33,898 nt of DNA from Nocardiopsis chromatogenes YIM 90109 (GTDB taxonomy: Bacteria > Actinomycetota > Actinomycetes > Streptosporangiales > Streptosporangiaceae), in NCBI RefSeq assembly GCF_000341185.1, contig NZ_ANBH01000322.1, forward strand, positions 10,897-44,794, in the 5' to 3' direction. The notes below the pieces were generated by a model. It worked only from the letters and a program-made list of their open reading frames with translations. It made no database searches and had not been told where the DNA came from. The position numbers were made by a program, and so were the translations under genes. Each line of letters starts with the position of its first letter. Positions within the stretch are counted from its first letter, which is position 1. This document shows, in pieces, positions 24,933 to 32,227 of this stretch.

Positions 24933-25352
24933 ATGAACAGTAGCGGCACCACCGCCAGCGCCGAGCTGGGCCTGCGGCTCGTGGTCCCCGACCGCACCTC
25001 GGTCCCCCTGGTCGCGCGGCTGGACTACACCGCCGACGACCCCTACGCGATCAAGGTGGCCTTCCACACCGGCGAGGACGAGCCGGTCGAGTGGATCTTC
25101 GCCCGCGAGCTGGTGACGGTCGGCATCGTGCGCCCCGTCGGCGAGGGCGACGTCCAGGTGTGGCCCTCCAAGGGCGGCGACGAGCGCACCGTCAACATCG
25201 CGCTCTCCTCGCCCTTCGGCCAGGCGCAGTTCGACGCCCCGGTGGCCCCCCTCGCCGAGTTCCTGCACCGCACCTACGAGATCGTCCCGGCCGGGGAAGA
25301 GGGCGGCCACATCGACCTCGACGCCGAGATCGAGCGCCACCTCTACTCCTGA
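24933..25352 (+). CDS. ssgB: SsgB-like sporulation/cell-division activator
   Basis: This is a 139-residue protein of the SsgA-like (SALP) family found only in morphologically complex actinomycetes. In Streptomyces SsgB recruits FtsZ to sporulation septa. The match is recognisable along its length: LGLRLVVPDRTSVPL, DDPYAIKVAFHTGEDE, VEWIFARELVTVG, GDVQVWPSKG, VNIALSSPFGQA and the acidic C-terminus HIDLDAEIERHL. The ATG at 24933 starts the conserved region; an in-frame upstream start (24795) adds only basic, non-conserved residues. AAAAGG lies about 11 bases upstream. A strong bidirectional hairpin separates it from the convergent aminotransferase gene. Confidence 0.92.
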   Translation: MNSSGTTASAELGLRLVVPDRTSVPLVARLDYTADDPYAIKVAFHTGEDEPVEWIFARELVTVGIVRPVGEGDVQVWPSKGGDERTVNIALSSPFGQAQFDAPVAPLAEFLHRTYEIVPAGEEGGHIDLDAEIERHLYS

Positions 25353-25511
25353 CGTCTGGGCCCGCGCCCGCCGCCCCGGTGCCTACGGGAGCGGTTCCGG
25401 GCCAGTGCGGGCGCGCCCGGACGCGCCGGAGACGCATATGCCGCCGGTGGTTTACCCACGGCATTGCATGACAAACACATCGCGGGGCGAATCATTCCCC
25501 CGAAATACGGA

Positions 25512-25544
25512 CGAGTGCCGCGGGCCCACGGCCCGCGGCACTCG
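25512..25544. terminator. 15-bp perfect hairpin between convergent genes
   Basis: CGAGTGCCGCGGGCC is followed by a CAC loop and its exact complement GGCCCGCGGCACTCG. It lies between ssgB (ends 25352) and the convergent aminotransferase gene (ends 25566). Without T-runs on either side, it most likely acts as a bidirectional terminator. Confidence 0.75.
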
Positions 25545-25565
25545 CGCATCCCGCCCTCCCCGCGG

Positions 25566-26408
25566 TCAGGGGTCCATGTCCGCGGCGGAGCGGTCGGCGA
25601 AGACGTCCATGGCCTTGCGGGTGACCGGGCCCGGGGCGGCGGGCAGGTCCCGGCCGTCGATGGCGCTGATCGCCTGCACGTCGCGCCCGGTGGAGGTCAG
25701 GAACGCCTCGGAGACCCGGTCCAGGTCGGCCATGGGGACGTCGGCCTCCTGCCCCCCGGCCCACTCCAGCACCAGCTCCCGGGTGATGCCCGCCAGCGGG
25801 CCCGCCGACAGCGGCGGCGTCACCAGGCGGCCGTCCAGCACCACGAACATGTTGCTGCCGGTGCCCTCGCACAGGTTCCCCCGGGTGTTGGCGAAGACCG
25901 CCTCACTGGCGCCGCGGTCGTGGGCGTACTTCAGCGCCAGCACGTTGTCGGCGTAGGAGGTCGTCTTCAGGCCCGCGAGGGCGCCCTTCTCGTTGCGGGG
26001 CCAGGGCACCGTCTGCACGGGAACGGACGGCGGGATCGGGGGGAACGGGCCGATCCCCACGATGTAGGTCGGCTCCCCGGCGCCCCGCTCCGAACCGAGC
26101 GGCGCCGGGCCCCCGGTCATGGTGATCCGGATCCGCGAGGGGTCGGTGTCCGCGTTGGCCTCGACCGCGCGGCGGACCCCCTCGGCGACCAGTTCCAGGT
26201 CGGGTTCGGGCAGCCCGAGGCCGGCCGCCGACCGGGCGAGCCGGCGCAGGTGCCGCGAGAGCGCGAACGGGCGGCCCGCCACCCCCTTGACGGTCTCGAA
26301 GACCCCGTCCCCCACGGTGATCCCGTGGTCCAGCGCGGGGATCCTGGCCTCCTCTTCGGCGAGGACCTCGCCCCGGCCGAAGCCCGCGCCCGCGATCCAC
26401 ACCCGCAT
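25566..26408 (-). CDS. Class IV PLP enzyme, aminodeoxychorismate lyase-like (PabC)
   Basis: This is a 280-residue fold-type IV PLP enzyme. The family covers branched-chain aminotransferases, D-amino acid aminotransferases and 4-amino-4-deoxychorismate lyase (folate synthesis). The catalytic Lys148 lies in AGLKTTSYADNVLA. Further signatures are DHGITVGDGVFET near the N-terminus and EGTGSNMFVV, LAGITRELVLE and VSEAFLTSTGRDVQAI in the PLP-phosphate region. Length and the LxSRHLxRL block fit PabC-like enzymes in actinobacteria, often annotated as aminodeoxychorismate lyase, but the substrate is uncertain. I chose the ATG at 26408; an in-frame ATG at 26432 is possible. Confidence 0.8.
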   Translation of the reverse strand: MRVWIAGAGFGRGEVLAEEEARIPALDHGITVGDGVFETVKGVAGRPFALSRHLRRLARSAAGLGLPEPDLELVAEGVRRAVEANADTDPSRIRITMTGGPAPLGSERGAGEPTYIVGIGPFPPIPPSVPVQTVPWPRNEKGALAGLKTTSYADNVLALKYAHDRGASEAVFANTRGNLCEGTGSNMFVVLDGRLVTPPLSAGPLAGITRELVLEWAGGQEADVPMADLDRVSEAFLTSTGRDVQAISAIDGRDLPAAPGPVTRKAMDVFADRSAADMDP

Positions 26409-26833
26409 GGCATCCACCCCCGATGTCGACATGTGCTGTGCGGCCGATCCTGCCACGCACGGCCCCGGATCGGGCGGGATCGGCGGCCCCCGTTCCCGGC
26501 GGCCCCTCCCGGCGGCCCCTGTAGCCCCACACGGCGCCTCCGCGGCGGGCCCGGCTACGACCGCCCGCCCGGCAGGCGCAAGCCCCGTGTCCGGCATTGG
26601 CCGGAACCTCGGCACGGGGCACCCCGGTCAGTACCGTGACCGCTGGGTAACCGGCGTATCCGCCGTCTCCCGCGGCACCGCGCACCACTCCGACATCGCG
26701 ATGGAAACCGGCCCCACGGGTTACGAATGGCTATCATCTGGGCAACGCTTATGGGGATCCCCACCCACGGGCGTCGCCCGGTGGGCCGGGACGGACGGCC
26801 CACGAACCCACCCCACGACAGAGCTTGAGAGTT
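26409..26833. other. Divergent intergenic region upstream of roadblock gene
   Basis: No gene is recognised in these 425 bases. TATCAT at 26732-26737 is a good -10-like hexamer for the roadblock gene about 100 bases downstream, but no TTGACA-like -35 lies at the usual distance. No repeat or RNA gene was found. Confidence 0.4.
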
Positions 26834-27265
26834 ATGACCACACGGAGCACCGCCCCTGGCGAACTGAGCTGGCTGCTGGACGACCTGCTCACCCGCGCGC
26901 AAGGAACACGGCACGCCATCGTCCTGTCCACCGACGGCCTGCTGATGGCGGCGTCGAGCGGGCTGGACCGTTCCGCCGCCGAGCATCTGTCCGCCATCGC
27001 ATCCGGACTGCACAGCCTCGCCGGAGGAGCGGCGCGGCAGTTCCAGGCGGGGGAGATCCGGCAGAGCATCATCGAGATGGACGGGGCCTTCCTGTTCGTC
27101 GCCGCCGCCGGTGAGGGCGCCTGCATGGCGCTGCTGTCCGACACCGACAGCGACGTGGGGCTGATCGCCTACGAGATGAACAAGGTGATCGAACGGGTGG
27201 GCCAGTACCTGTCGGCCCCGCCCCGCCCGGACATGCCGGGCACGCCCGCACGCGCGGAGCGCTGA
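26834..27265 (+). CDS. Roadblock/LC7 domain protein (CvnB-like)
   Basis: This is a 143-residue single-domain roadblock protein. The family modulates small Ras-like GTPases. In streptomycetes CvnB works with CvnA (sensor kinase), CvnC (DUF742) and CvnD (GTPase) in a conservon. The sequence shows ELSWLLDDLL, the strand AIVLSTDGLLMAAS, the helix AEHLSAIASGLHSLA and the strand IIEMDGAFLFVAAAGEGACM, typical of CvnB. The other conservon genes are absent: a PabC-like gene lies upstream and tRNAs downstream. It is therefore an orphan copy. The ATG at 26834 follows a weak GAG-type ribosome site. A hairpin at 27309 probably ends its transcript. Confidence 0.88.
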   Translation: MTTRSTAPGELSWLLDDLLTRAQGTRHAIVLSTDGLLMAASSGLDRSAAEHLSAIASGLHSLAGGAARQFQAGEIRQSIIEMDGAFLFVAAAGEGACMALLSDTDSDVGLIAYEMNKVIERVGQYLSAPPRPDMPGTPARAER

Positions 27266-27308
27266 CGGCGCCGGGGTGACGGCGCACGGCGACCGGCACG
27301 GCTCCACG

Positions 27309-27334
27309 GCGCGCTCGCGCGTACGCGAGCGCGC
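27309..27334 (+). terminator. Hairpin after the roadblock gene
   Basis: The perfect 11-bp stem GCGCGCTCGCG/CGCGAGCGCGC has a CGTA loop. It lies 44 bases after the roadblock stop and before the tRNA promoter. No T-run follows. Confidence 0.6.
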
Positions 27335-27374
27335 CCGCCCCGAGGGAGGCCCGGCCCACACTCCCCGATTCCGA

Positions 27375-27404
27375 TTTCGCGCTGGCGCCGATATCCGCTA
27401 GAGT
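27375..27404 (+). promoter_or_regulatory. Promoter of the tRNA Gly-Gly-Cys-Val cluster
   Basis: TTTCGC (27375-27380) and TAGAGT (27399-27404) are separated by 18 bases, about 60 bases upstream of the first tRNA-Gly. The GCTAGAGTT context recurs before tRNA-Val(CAC), which supports it. Confidence 0.6.
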
Positions 27405-27463
27405 TCAACACATCGCAGCGAGGCGGACCGGCGGGAACACCGGCCGGACCGACCCCCTCCGAT

Positions 27464-27536
27464 GCGGACGTGGCTCAGCTGGTAGAGCATCACCTTGCCA
27501 AGGTGAGGGTCGCGGGTTCGAATCCCGTCGTCCGCT
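27464..27536 (+). tRNA. tRNA-Gly (anticodon GCC), copy 1
   Basis: This is a 73-nt cloverleaf. The acceptor is GCGGACG/CGTCCGC with discriminator T. The anticodon stem is TCACC/GGTGA around TTGCCAA, anticodon GCC. The T-arm is GCGGG/CCCGT with TTCGAAT. CCA is not encoded. It is identical to the copy at 27598. Confidence 0.97.
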
Positions 27537-27597
27537 CTGGACCGCCCCGGCGGTCCGCGACAACACACATGTGCACGGGGTACCGCTCACGTGACAC

Positions 27598-27670
27598 GCG
27601 GACGTGGCTCAGCTGGTAGAGCATCACCTTGCCAAGGTGAGGGTCGCGGGTTCGAATCCCGTCGTCCGCT
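27598..27670 (+). tRNA. tRNA-Gly (anticodon GCC), copy 2
   Basis: An exact duplicate of the tRNA at 27464-27536, starting 134 bases later. The spacer between the copies is unrelated. CCA is not encoded. Confidence 0.97.
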
Positions 27671-27712
27671 CGGAGAAGCCGTATGGGGCACTCGAAACGC
27701 CGCACGGCTCAT

Positions 27713-27784
27713 GGCGGAGTGGCCGAGTGGCTTAGGCAAGGGACTGCAAATCCCTGTACACGGGTTCGATTCCCGTCTCCGCCT
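27713..27784 (+). tRNA. tRNA-Cys (anticodon GCA)
   Basis: This is a 72-nt cloverleaf. The acceptor is GGCGGAG/CTCCGCC with the cysteine-specific discriminator U. The anticodon stem is AGGGA/TCCCT with loop CTGCAAA, anticodon GCA. The T-loop is TTCGATT. No encoded CCA. Confidence 0.96.
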
Positions 27785-27806
27785 CTAGACGTACCGGGTT
27801 CCACTC

Positions 27807-27880
27807 GGGCGGTTAGCTCAGTTGGTTAGAGCGCTACCTTGACACGGTAGAGGTCACAGGTTCGAATCCTGTATCGCCCA
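27807..27880 (+). tRNA. tRNA-Val (anticodon GAC)
   Basis: This is a 74-nt cloverleaf. The acceptor GGGCGGT/ATCGCCC has one G-U pair and discriminator A. The anticodon stem is CTACC/GGTAG around TTGACAC, anticodon GAC. The T-loop is TTCGAAT. Bases 27881-27883 are CCA, so the 3' end may be encoded; this is the only one of the five tRNAs here with it. It directly borders the integrase relic and is the probable attachment site. Confidence 0.96.
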
Positions 27881-27979
27881 CCAGCATCACTGCAGGTCAG
27901 AGGCCGTTCATCGGTCTCGGTCAGTGGTCAGTGGCCTCGTTGATGGAGCCATAGAGGAGATGATCTTCCTCCGGCACCA

Positions 27980-28295
27980 TCACGAGGCCCTTCTTGTATC
28001 CAGAGCACGGTAGTACTCACCGACCCGTGGAACCGTCTCCATGAGCCGCTCACGCTCCCCCGGCTGCAGCGCCTGAAGGCTCTGCCGCCAGCGCTCCTCC
28101 AGGACATCACGGACCTTCTTCTTCATCGGCGGGGTCACATGCTCGTACACCTCGCCCATCCCCGGCATCCGGTGCCCCAGCCGAGCCGCGCGGGCCACCT
28201 CGGGCACCCCGTCCTCCGACAGCCAGGTCCGGTGGGTGTGGCGCCCCTCGTTGAAGGTGAACCCCGGCAGCACCGGCCCCCGCAGCCACGCTGGC
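27980..28295 (-). pseudogene. Tyrosine integrase, C-terminal remnant
   Basis: About 100 codons of the C-terminal catalytic domain of an actinomycete phage/ICE-type tyrosine recombinase remain. They show LPGFTFNEGRHTHRTWL (box II, His-x-x-Arg), GVPEVARAARLGHRM (second His region) and VYEHVTPPMKK with the nucleophile Tyr. A polar tail ends at 27980. The N-terminal core-binding domain and the first catalytic Arg are missing; the reading frame runs into antisense-like sequence of a truncated IS5 transposase at about 28295. The int 3' end faces the 3' end of tRNA-Val about 100 bases away, the usual orientation for tRNA-integrating actinomycete elements. Confidence 0.78.
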
Positions 28296-29060
28296 CTTGC
28301 GCTCGTAGCGGCGGTGCAGTCTTCGGCATCCACCCAGCCAGGCCATGGTCCGCTCGACCTGCCACCGGTGCCGCCCCAAGCGCTGGGAGGTTTCGATGCC
28401 CTTGCGGGCGATGCGGTGGCCGATGCTGTGTCGGCTGAGCCATCGGCGCAGGCGGGCGTAGTCGTAGCCTTTATCGCCGTGCAGCTCGGCGGGTTTGCGG
28501 CGGCGGGGCCCGCGCCTGGAGCGGATCGGCGCGATCGGGCGCACCAGCGGTTGATGGGCCCGGCTGTCATGGGTGCTGGCCCCGGAGATCGCGACGGATA
28601 GGGGCAGACCGCTCCGTTCGGTGATCAGGTGGATCTTCGACCCGTTCTTGCCGCGGTCGACAGGATTCGGGCCCGTCAGGCCCCCCTTTTGCCGCGCGCA
28701 TGTTGACCGAGCCGATCGCGCACCGCGACCAGTCCAGCTCACCGCGCGATCCGAGCTCGTCCAGGACCACGCGGTGCAGCTTGGCCCAGACGCGGGCGCG
28801 GCTCCACTCGGTGAAGCGCCGGTGCGCGGTGGGGCCCGAAGGGCCGAAGACCGGCGGGAGCCGGGCCCAGGTGCAGCCGGTGGTGGCCACGAAGATGATC
28901 GCGGCCGGCACCTCGCGGTCGCCGTATCTGCGCCGGCCCCCGCCCTGCGGGCGGGTGGGCGCATCGGGAACCACGCGCTGGAAGAGTTCCCGCAGTCGGT
29001 CCGGGACAAGGCGCTCGGCCATCGACACCCGGCCGGGCTACCGAGACTCCAAATGAGATG
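28295..29060 (-). mobile_element. Truncated IS5-family insertion sequence
   Basis: This is a transposase on the minus strand in two frames. The first part (ATG at 29028) reads MSMAERLVPDRLRELFQRVV, GCTWARLPPVFGPSG and CAIGSVNMRAAKGG. After an AAAAGGGGGG tract (about 28683-28692) the continuation is one base out of frame: LTGPNPVDRGKNGSKIHLI, ADKGYDY-like GDKGYDYARLRRW and RHRWQVERTMAWLGGCRRLH, then RRYERK. This is the order of IS5/IS427-group transposases. The last 20-25 residues and the right end are missing, cut at about 28295 against the integrase relic. The usual first catalytic Asp (AIDS) is Gly here (AIGS). The left end lies near 29040-29060. Confidence 0.8.
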
Positions 29061-29349
29061 ACCTCTTAGGACTCGCCTGCTTCGCACCACCAGGAGGTGT
29101 TCGTTTCGTGGACTCCTTTCCGGTCGTTTTGTCCGGATGGCGCCCGTGTTCCAGGTAAAAACGCCCTGCCTCCGTGATGTGCGCTTGCCACCTGCCGTGG
29201 CGCTTGCCCGCCGTTACCAGGCCCCGATCGCGCAGCGCGTAGACCGAGAGGCGGTAACCGGTTTGCTCCGGACCACCGAGGCCGTCGCCGTCAGCGATCC
29301 GCGACAGCACCGACAACTGCAGTTCGTTGAGCGGATCCCAGCGACGCAT
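29038..29349 (-). pseudogene. Hypothetical protein truncated by the IS element
   Basis: This 103-codon frame begins MRRWDPLNELQLSVLSRIAD and continues with YRLSVYALRDRGLVTAGKRH, GRWQAHITEAGRFYLEHGRH and PD. It is a winged-helix-like N-terminal domain found on larger actinobacterial proteins of unknown function (recall only). AAGGA precedes the ATG at 29349. The C-terminal Ser/Lys-rich tail runs into the left end of the IS, where the stop codon lies (29038). The original gene was therefore probably longer and cut by the insertion. It could also still act as a short DNA-binding protein. Confidence 0.55.
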
Positions 29350-29487
29350 GCCGTTCCTTGCCCGGAGGGTGCGGGTGTACTCCGGCTGAGTGAGAGGTCA
29401 GGCCCGATGAGTATTCAGAGTTCGAAGCTACATCAGCCCGCCGTTCCTCGAGAGCCGAATGGGAGGAAAGGACCCGCCTACCGAAGA

Positions 29488-29949
29488 TCAACCCGCAGAC
29501 GAGGAGATACGGGGCGCCGAAGTACTCGCCCCTTGGCCGAAACGCCCCTCCTGTCCCCACTGCTTGACCAGGCGTCCCCAGCGTTCCTTGCGGTTGAAGC
29601 GGAGGGCGATCTCCCTACCTGCGGGAAGGGAGCCGTCTTCTCCTCGGTTCTCCTGGGCCCACCTCCATGCCCCCACCTGGAGGCGAGGGGCGCCCGGTCG
29701 GTCCGGTGACAGGGCGCGGGCCGGCTCAGTGTCGCGGTCCACGGCTTCGACCACATGCAGGCGGGGCCGGTCGACGTTGCCCTGCCCTGGTCGGTCATGC
29801 TGCTCAGCGGAAACCGGATTCGCAGTTGCGCCGGGCTCATCGGGTGCGTTCTCAGCGCTCGCGCCCTGCTCACGCCGGAGTTCGCGCATCAGTTGCGGGC
29901 CAGGAAATGGGGGAACGGTTCGACTCCCCCGGACACCAGCCATTGGCAC
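29488..29949 (-). CDS. Possible mobile-element protein fragment
   Basis: The frame encodes up to 153 residues. The part WRWAQENRGEDGSLPAGREI, then ALRFNRKERWGRLVKQWGQE, has helical, DNA-binding-like character. It resembles C-termini of plasmid or AICE proteins (SpdB/DUF2637-type neighbours, from memory). The N-terminal part (LMRELRREQGASAENA) is less convincing, and no good ribosome site was found for the ATG at 29949. Its neighbours are two recombinase relics and an IS. It is probably part of the same decayed integrative element. I do not assign a function. Confidence 0.3.
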   Translation of the reverse strand: MPMAGVRGSRTVPPFPGPQLMRELRREQGASAENAPDEPGATANPVSAEQHDRPGQGNVDRPRLHVVEAVDRDTEPARALSPDRPGAPRLQVGAWRWAQENRGEDGSLPAGREIALRFNRKERWGRLVKQWGQEGRFGQGASTSAPRISSSAG

Positions 29950-30006
29950 ATGCCGTGGAGGTCCGGTTCGATTCGGGTCTCCACTTCGCGTTTCTCGGGG
30001 CGGTCA

Positions 30007-30253
30007 GGTCAGCCGAAAGTCCAGCCCCGTGTAGAGGGCGCCGGCCTGATCTGAGCACGCGCCGGCGAGCGGTCGTCCTGGACCTCCCTGATCCACGCTG
30101 ACACCACCCCGGGGCGGTGCCCGCCTCCAGCTCCCGGCGGTATCGGGCCAGCTTCTCGTCGCACTCGGGCCCCCTCTCCTCGGCCGACCGCTGCACCAGG
30201 CCGTCCGATCCGCTCTCCTGCTGGGACCCGGCGATCAGCCGCATGGTCTCACC
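30007..30253 (-). pseudogene. Serine integrase, C-terminal remnant with frameshifts
   Basis: Minus-strand pieces in order: GETMRLIAGSQQ (from 30253), ECDEKLARYRRELEAGTAP (30166-30110), then in another frame VSAWIREVQDDRSPA (about 30105-30061) and finally ALYTGLDFRLT with a stop at about 30007. This is the order of the C-terminal coil and last strand of large serine recombinases (CDxKLxRYRxxLxAG, AWIxEVQ, YxxLGLRLT). At least two frame changes and the loss of the catalytic N-terminal domain make it a relic. The identification is from motif order only. Confidence 0.55.
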
Positions 30254-30354
30254 GCGCCGGACGGGGCCGAACAGCCTGGGCAACCCGGTACCGGCCCTGA
30301 GAACCCCGTCGGCCGTCCGACCTCGGATTCCAGCGGTATATCGCATGGGACCCA

Positions 30355-30383
30355 TTGACCGCGCTTCCCCCCGTCCCTACATT
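30355..30383 (+). promoter_or_regulatory. Promoter of the BKACE operon, with overlapping palindrome
   Basis: TTGACC (30355-30360), a 17-base spacer and TACATT (30378-30383) form a good sigma-70-type promoter 52 bases before the GTG at 30435. The palindrome ATGGGACCCAT (30345-30355) abuts the -35. CGTCCC (30372-30377) and GGGACG further down form an inverted pair across the -10. Either could be an operator; no regulator gene lies next to it. Confidence 0.6.
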
Positions 30384-30434
30384 GGACCGCTATACGGGAC
30401 GAATGATCCTTATCGTGGAACTCAAGGGGTACTC

Positions 30435-31235
30435 GTGGCACCTGCTCCCGCTGTCTCGCCGCTCACCGACTTCGACCTCGCCGAGCGCTCGCTCATCATC
30501 ACCGGTGCTACCGGCTCCCTCGGCAGCGCGGCGGCACGCACCCTGCACGCCATGGGCTGCCGCCTGACGCTGGCCGGCGGCAGCGGCGACAAGCTCGACG
30601 CCTTGGCCGCGGAGCTGGACGGGCCCGGCCGGGTCCGCACCGTTCGGCGCCGCCCGGACACCCCGGCGGACGCCGCGGCCATCGTGTCGGCCGCGGTCGA
30701 GGAACACGGCGACGTGCACGGCCTGCTCGTCGCCTCCGGCATGAACCACGTCGCCCCCGTCACCGACATGCGGGTCGAGGACTTCGACGCCGTGCAGGCC
30801 GCGAACGTCCGCGGTCCATGGCTGATGTGCCAGGCGGTGGGGCGGCACATGCTCGGCCGCGGCGGAGGCGGCAGCGTGGTGCTGGTGTCGTCCACGCGCG
30901 GCCGGTTGGGCCACCCGGCCGGGTACTCCGCCTACTGCCCGTCGAAGGCGGCCGTCGACCTGCTCGGCCGCAGCCTGGCCGCCGAGTGGGGCGGCGCGGG
31001 GATCCGGGTCAACGTCCTGGCCCCCACCGTGTTCCGGTCGGAGCTGACCGCCTGGATGTACGAGGACGACGAGAAGGCCACCGAGACCCGCAACGCCATG
31101 GTCGCCCGCATACCGCTGGGCCGTCTCGCCGAGCCCGCGGATTTCGGCGGGGCGTTGGTGTACCTGCTCAGCGACGCCTCCTCGTTCGTCACCGGACAGG
31201 TGCTGTACCTCGATGGGGGGTACACCGCATGCTGA
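30435..31235 (+). CDS. SDR family oxidoreductase, first gene of BKACE operon
   Basis: This is a 266-residue short-chain dehydrogenase. The cofactor motif TGATGSLG spans 23-30, and the catalytic residues are Ser152/153, Tyr167 and Lys171 (YCPSK). The C-terminal block SSFVTGQVLYLDGGYTA is classical. The NNAG motif is replaced by VASGMNH (99-105), an unusual variation. AAGGGG lies 5 bases before the GTG start at 30435. Earlier in-frame starts reach into non-coding sequence. The gene overlaps the next by 7 bases. It likely oxidises a hydroxy group or reduces a keto group in the pathway served by this operon; the substrate is unknown. Confidence 0.88.
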   Translation: MAPAPAVSPLTDFDLAERSLIITGATGSLGSAAARTLHAMGCRLTLAGGSGDKLDALAAELDGPGRVRTVRRRPDTPADAAAIVSAAVEEHGDVHGLLVASGMNHVAPVTDMRVEDFDAVQAANVRGPWLMCQAVGRHMLGRGGGGSVVLVSSTRGRLGHPAGYSAYCPSKAAVDLLGRSLAAEWGGAGIRVNVLAPTVFRSELTAWMYEDDEKATETRNAMVARIPLGRLAEPADFGGALVYLLSDASSFVTGQVLYLDGGYTAC

Positions 31236-32146
31236 CCGTCGCCGTCGTCGGAGCCGGCCTCATGGGCCGCGGCATAGCCGGTGTGTTCGCGGGTGCCGGT
31301 CACCCGGTACGCCTGCACGACGTCGACGCCGACGCCCTGCACCGCGCAGTGGACGGCCTGCGCGGCTCCGAACGGCCCGTCGACGGCAGCACCGACCTGG
31401 CCACCGCCGTCTCCGGGGCCGACCTCGTCATCGAGGCCGTCACCGAGAATCTGCCGGCGAAGCGGGACCTGTTCGCCCGCCTGGACGGCCTGCTGCCTGA
31501 GGCGCTGCTGGCCAGCAACACCTCCGTGCTGCCCGTGAGCGCCATCGCCGAGCGCGCCACCCGCCCCGAGCGGGTGGTCGGCACCCACTGGTGGAACCCG
31601 CCCCACCTGGTCCCCGTGGTCGAGGTGGTGCGCGGGGAGTACACCGGCGAGGAGACCATGGAGCGCACCACGGACCTGCTGGCCTCCCTCGGCAAGCTGC
31701 CGGTCCGGGTCGAGCGCGACGTGCCGGGGTTCGTCGGCAACCGCCTCCAGCACGCCCTGTGGCGTGAGGCGGTCGCGCTGGTCGAACACGGAGTGTGCAC
31801 CGCCGAGACGGTCGAGACCGTGGTGCGCAACACCATCGGCCTCCGGCTGGCCGCGATGGGCCCGCTGGAGAACGCCGACTACGTCGGCCTCGACCTCACC
31901 CTGGCCATCCACGAGGCGGTTCTGCCCGCCCTGGACCGCTCCCCGGCTCCTTCGCGGCTGCTGCGCGACCTCGTGGCGGCCGGAGACGTGGGGGCGAAAA
32001 GCGGCCGCGGCTTTTTCACCTGGCCCCACGGCAGCCGCGAACGGGCAGGAGAAGGGCTCGCCCGACACATCGCCCGGCAGCTCGCCACCGCACCGGACAC
32101 CCCGGACGGCGGTCCGGACGGCCGCCCGACGGGGCACCCGCACTGA
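31229..32146 (+). CDS. 3-hydroxyacyl-CoA dehydrogenase family protein
   Basis: This is a 305-residue NAD-dependent dehydrogenase of the 3HCDH family (also including L-carnitine and L-gulonate dehydrogenases). The NAD motif GAGLMGRGIA begins at 8. The catalytic His120 lies in GTHWWNPPHLVPVVEVV, a variant of the HFFNP motif with two Trp. The C-terminal dimerisation domain shows VPGFVGNRLQHALWREA and AKSGRGFF. Family members oxidise beta-hydroxy acids or their CoA esters to beta-keto acids. Given a BKACE gene in the same operon, a free beta-keto acid product is plausible. The ATG overlaps the SDR stop; a hydrophilic Gly/Pro-rich tail ends the protein. Confidence 0.88.
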   Translation: MLTVAVVGAGLMGRGIAGVFAGAGHPVRLHDVDADALHRAVDGLRGSERPVDGSTDLATAVSGADLVIEAVTENLPAKRDLFARLDGLLPEALLASNTSVLPVSAIAERATRPERVVGTHWWNPPHLVPVVEVVRGEYTGEETMERTTDLLASLGKLPVRVERDVPGFVGNRLQHALWREAVALVEHGVCTAETVETVVRNTIGLRLAAMGPLENADYVGLDLTLAIHEAVLPALDRSPAPSRLLRDLVAAGDVGAKSGRGFFTWPHGSRERAGEGLARHIARQLATAPDTPDGGPDGRPTGHPH

Positions 32147-32227
32147 GACCGCCGCACTGACAGGCCCCGGGTCCGCCCGCCGGGCCGGACCGCATCCGCA
32201 CACCCTCTCCATGAAAGGCGGACGACC

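Noticed and set aside
25512-25544. Perfect inverted repeat considered as a CRISPR repeat or transposon end
   Set aside because: Single copy with no spacers or second end, and it sits between two convergent stops, as a terminator does.
27884-30434. Second attachment site (duplicate of the tRNA-Val 3' end)
   Set aside because: I looked for the T-arm and acceptor sequence to the right of the recombinase relics and saw no copy. The element's boundaries cannot be defined.
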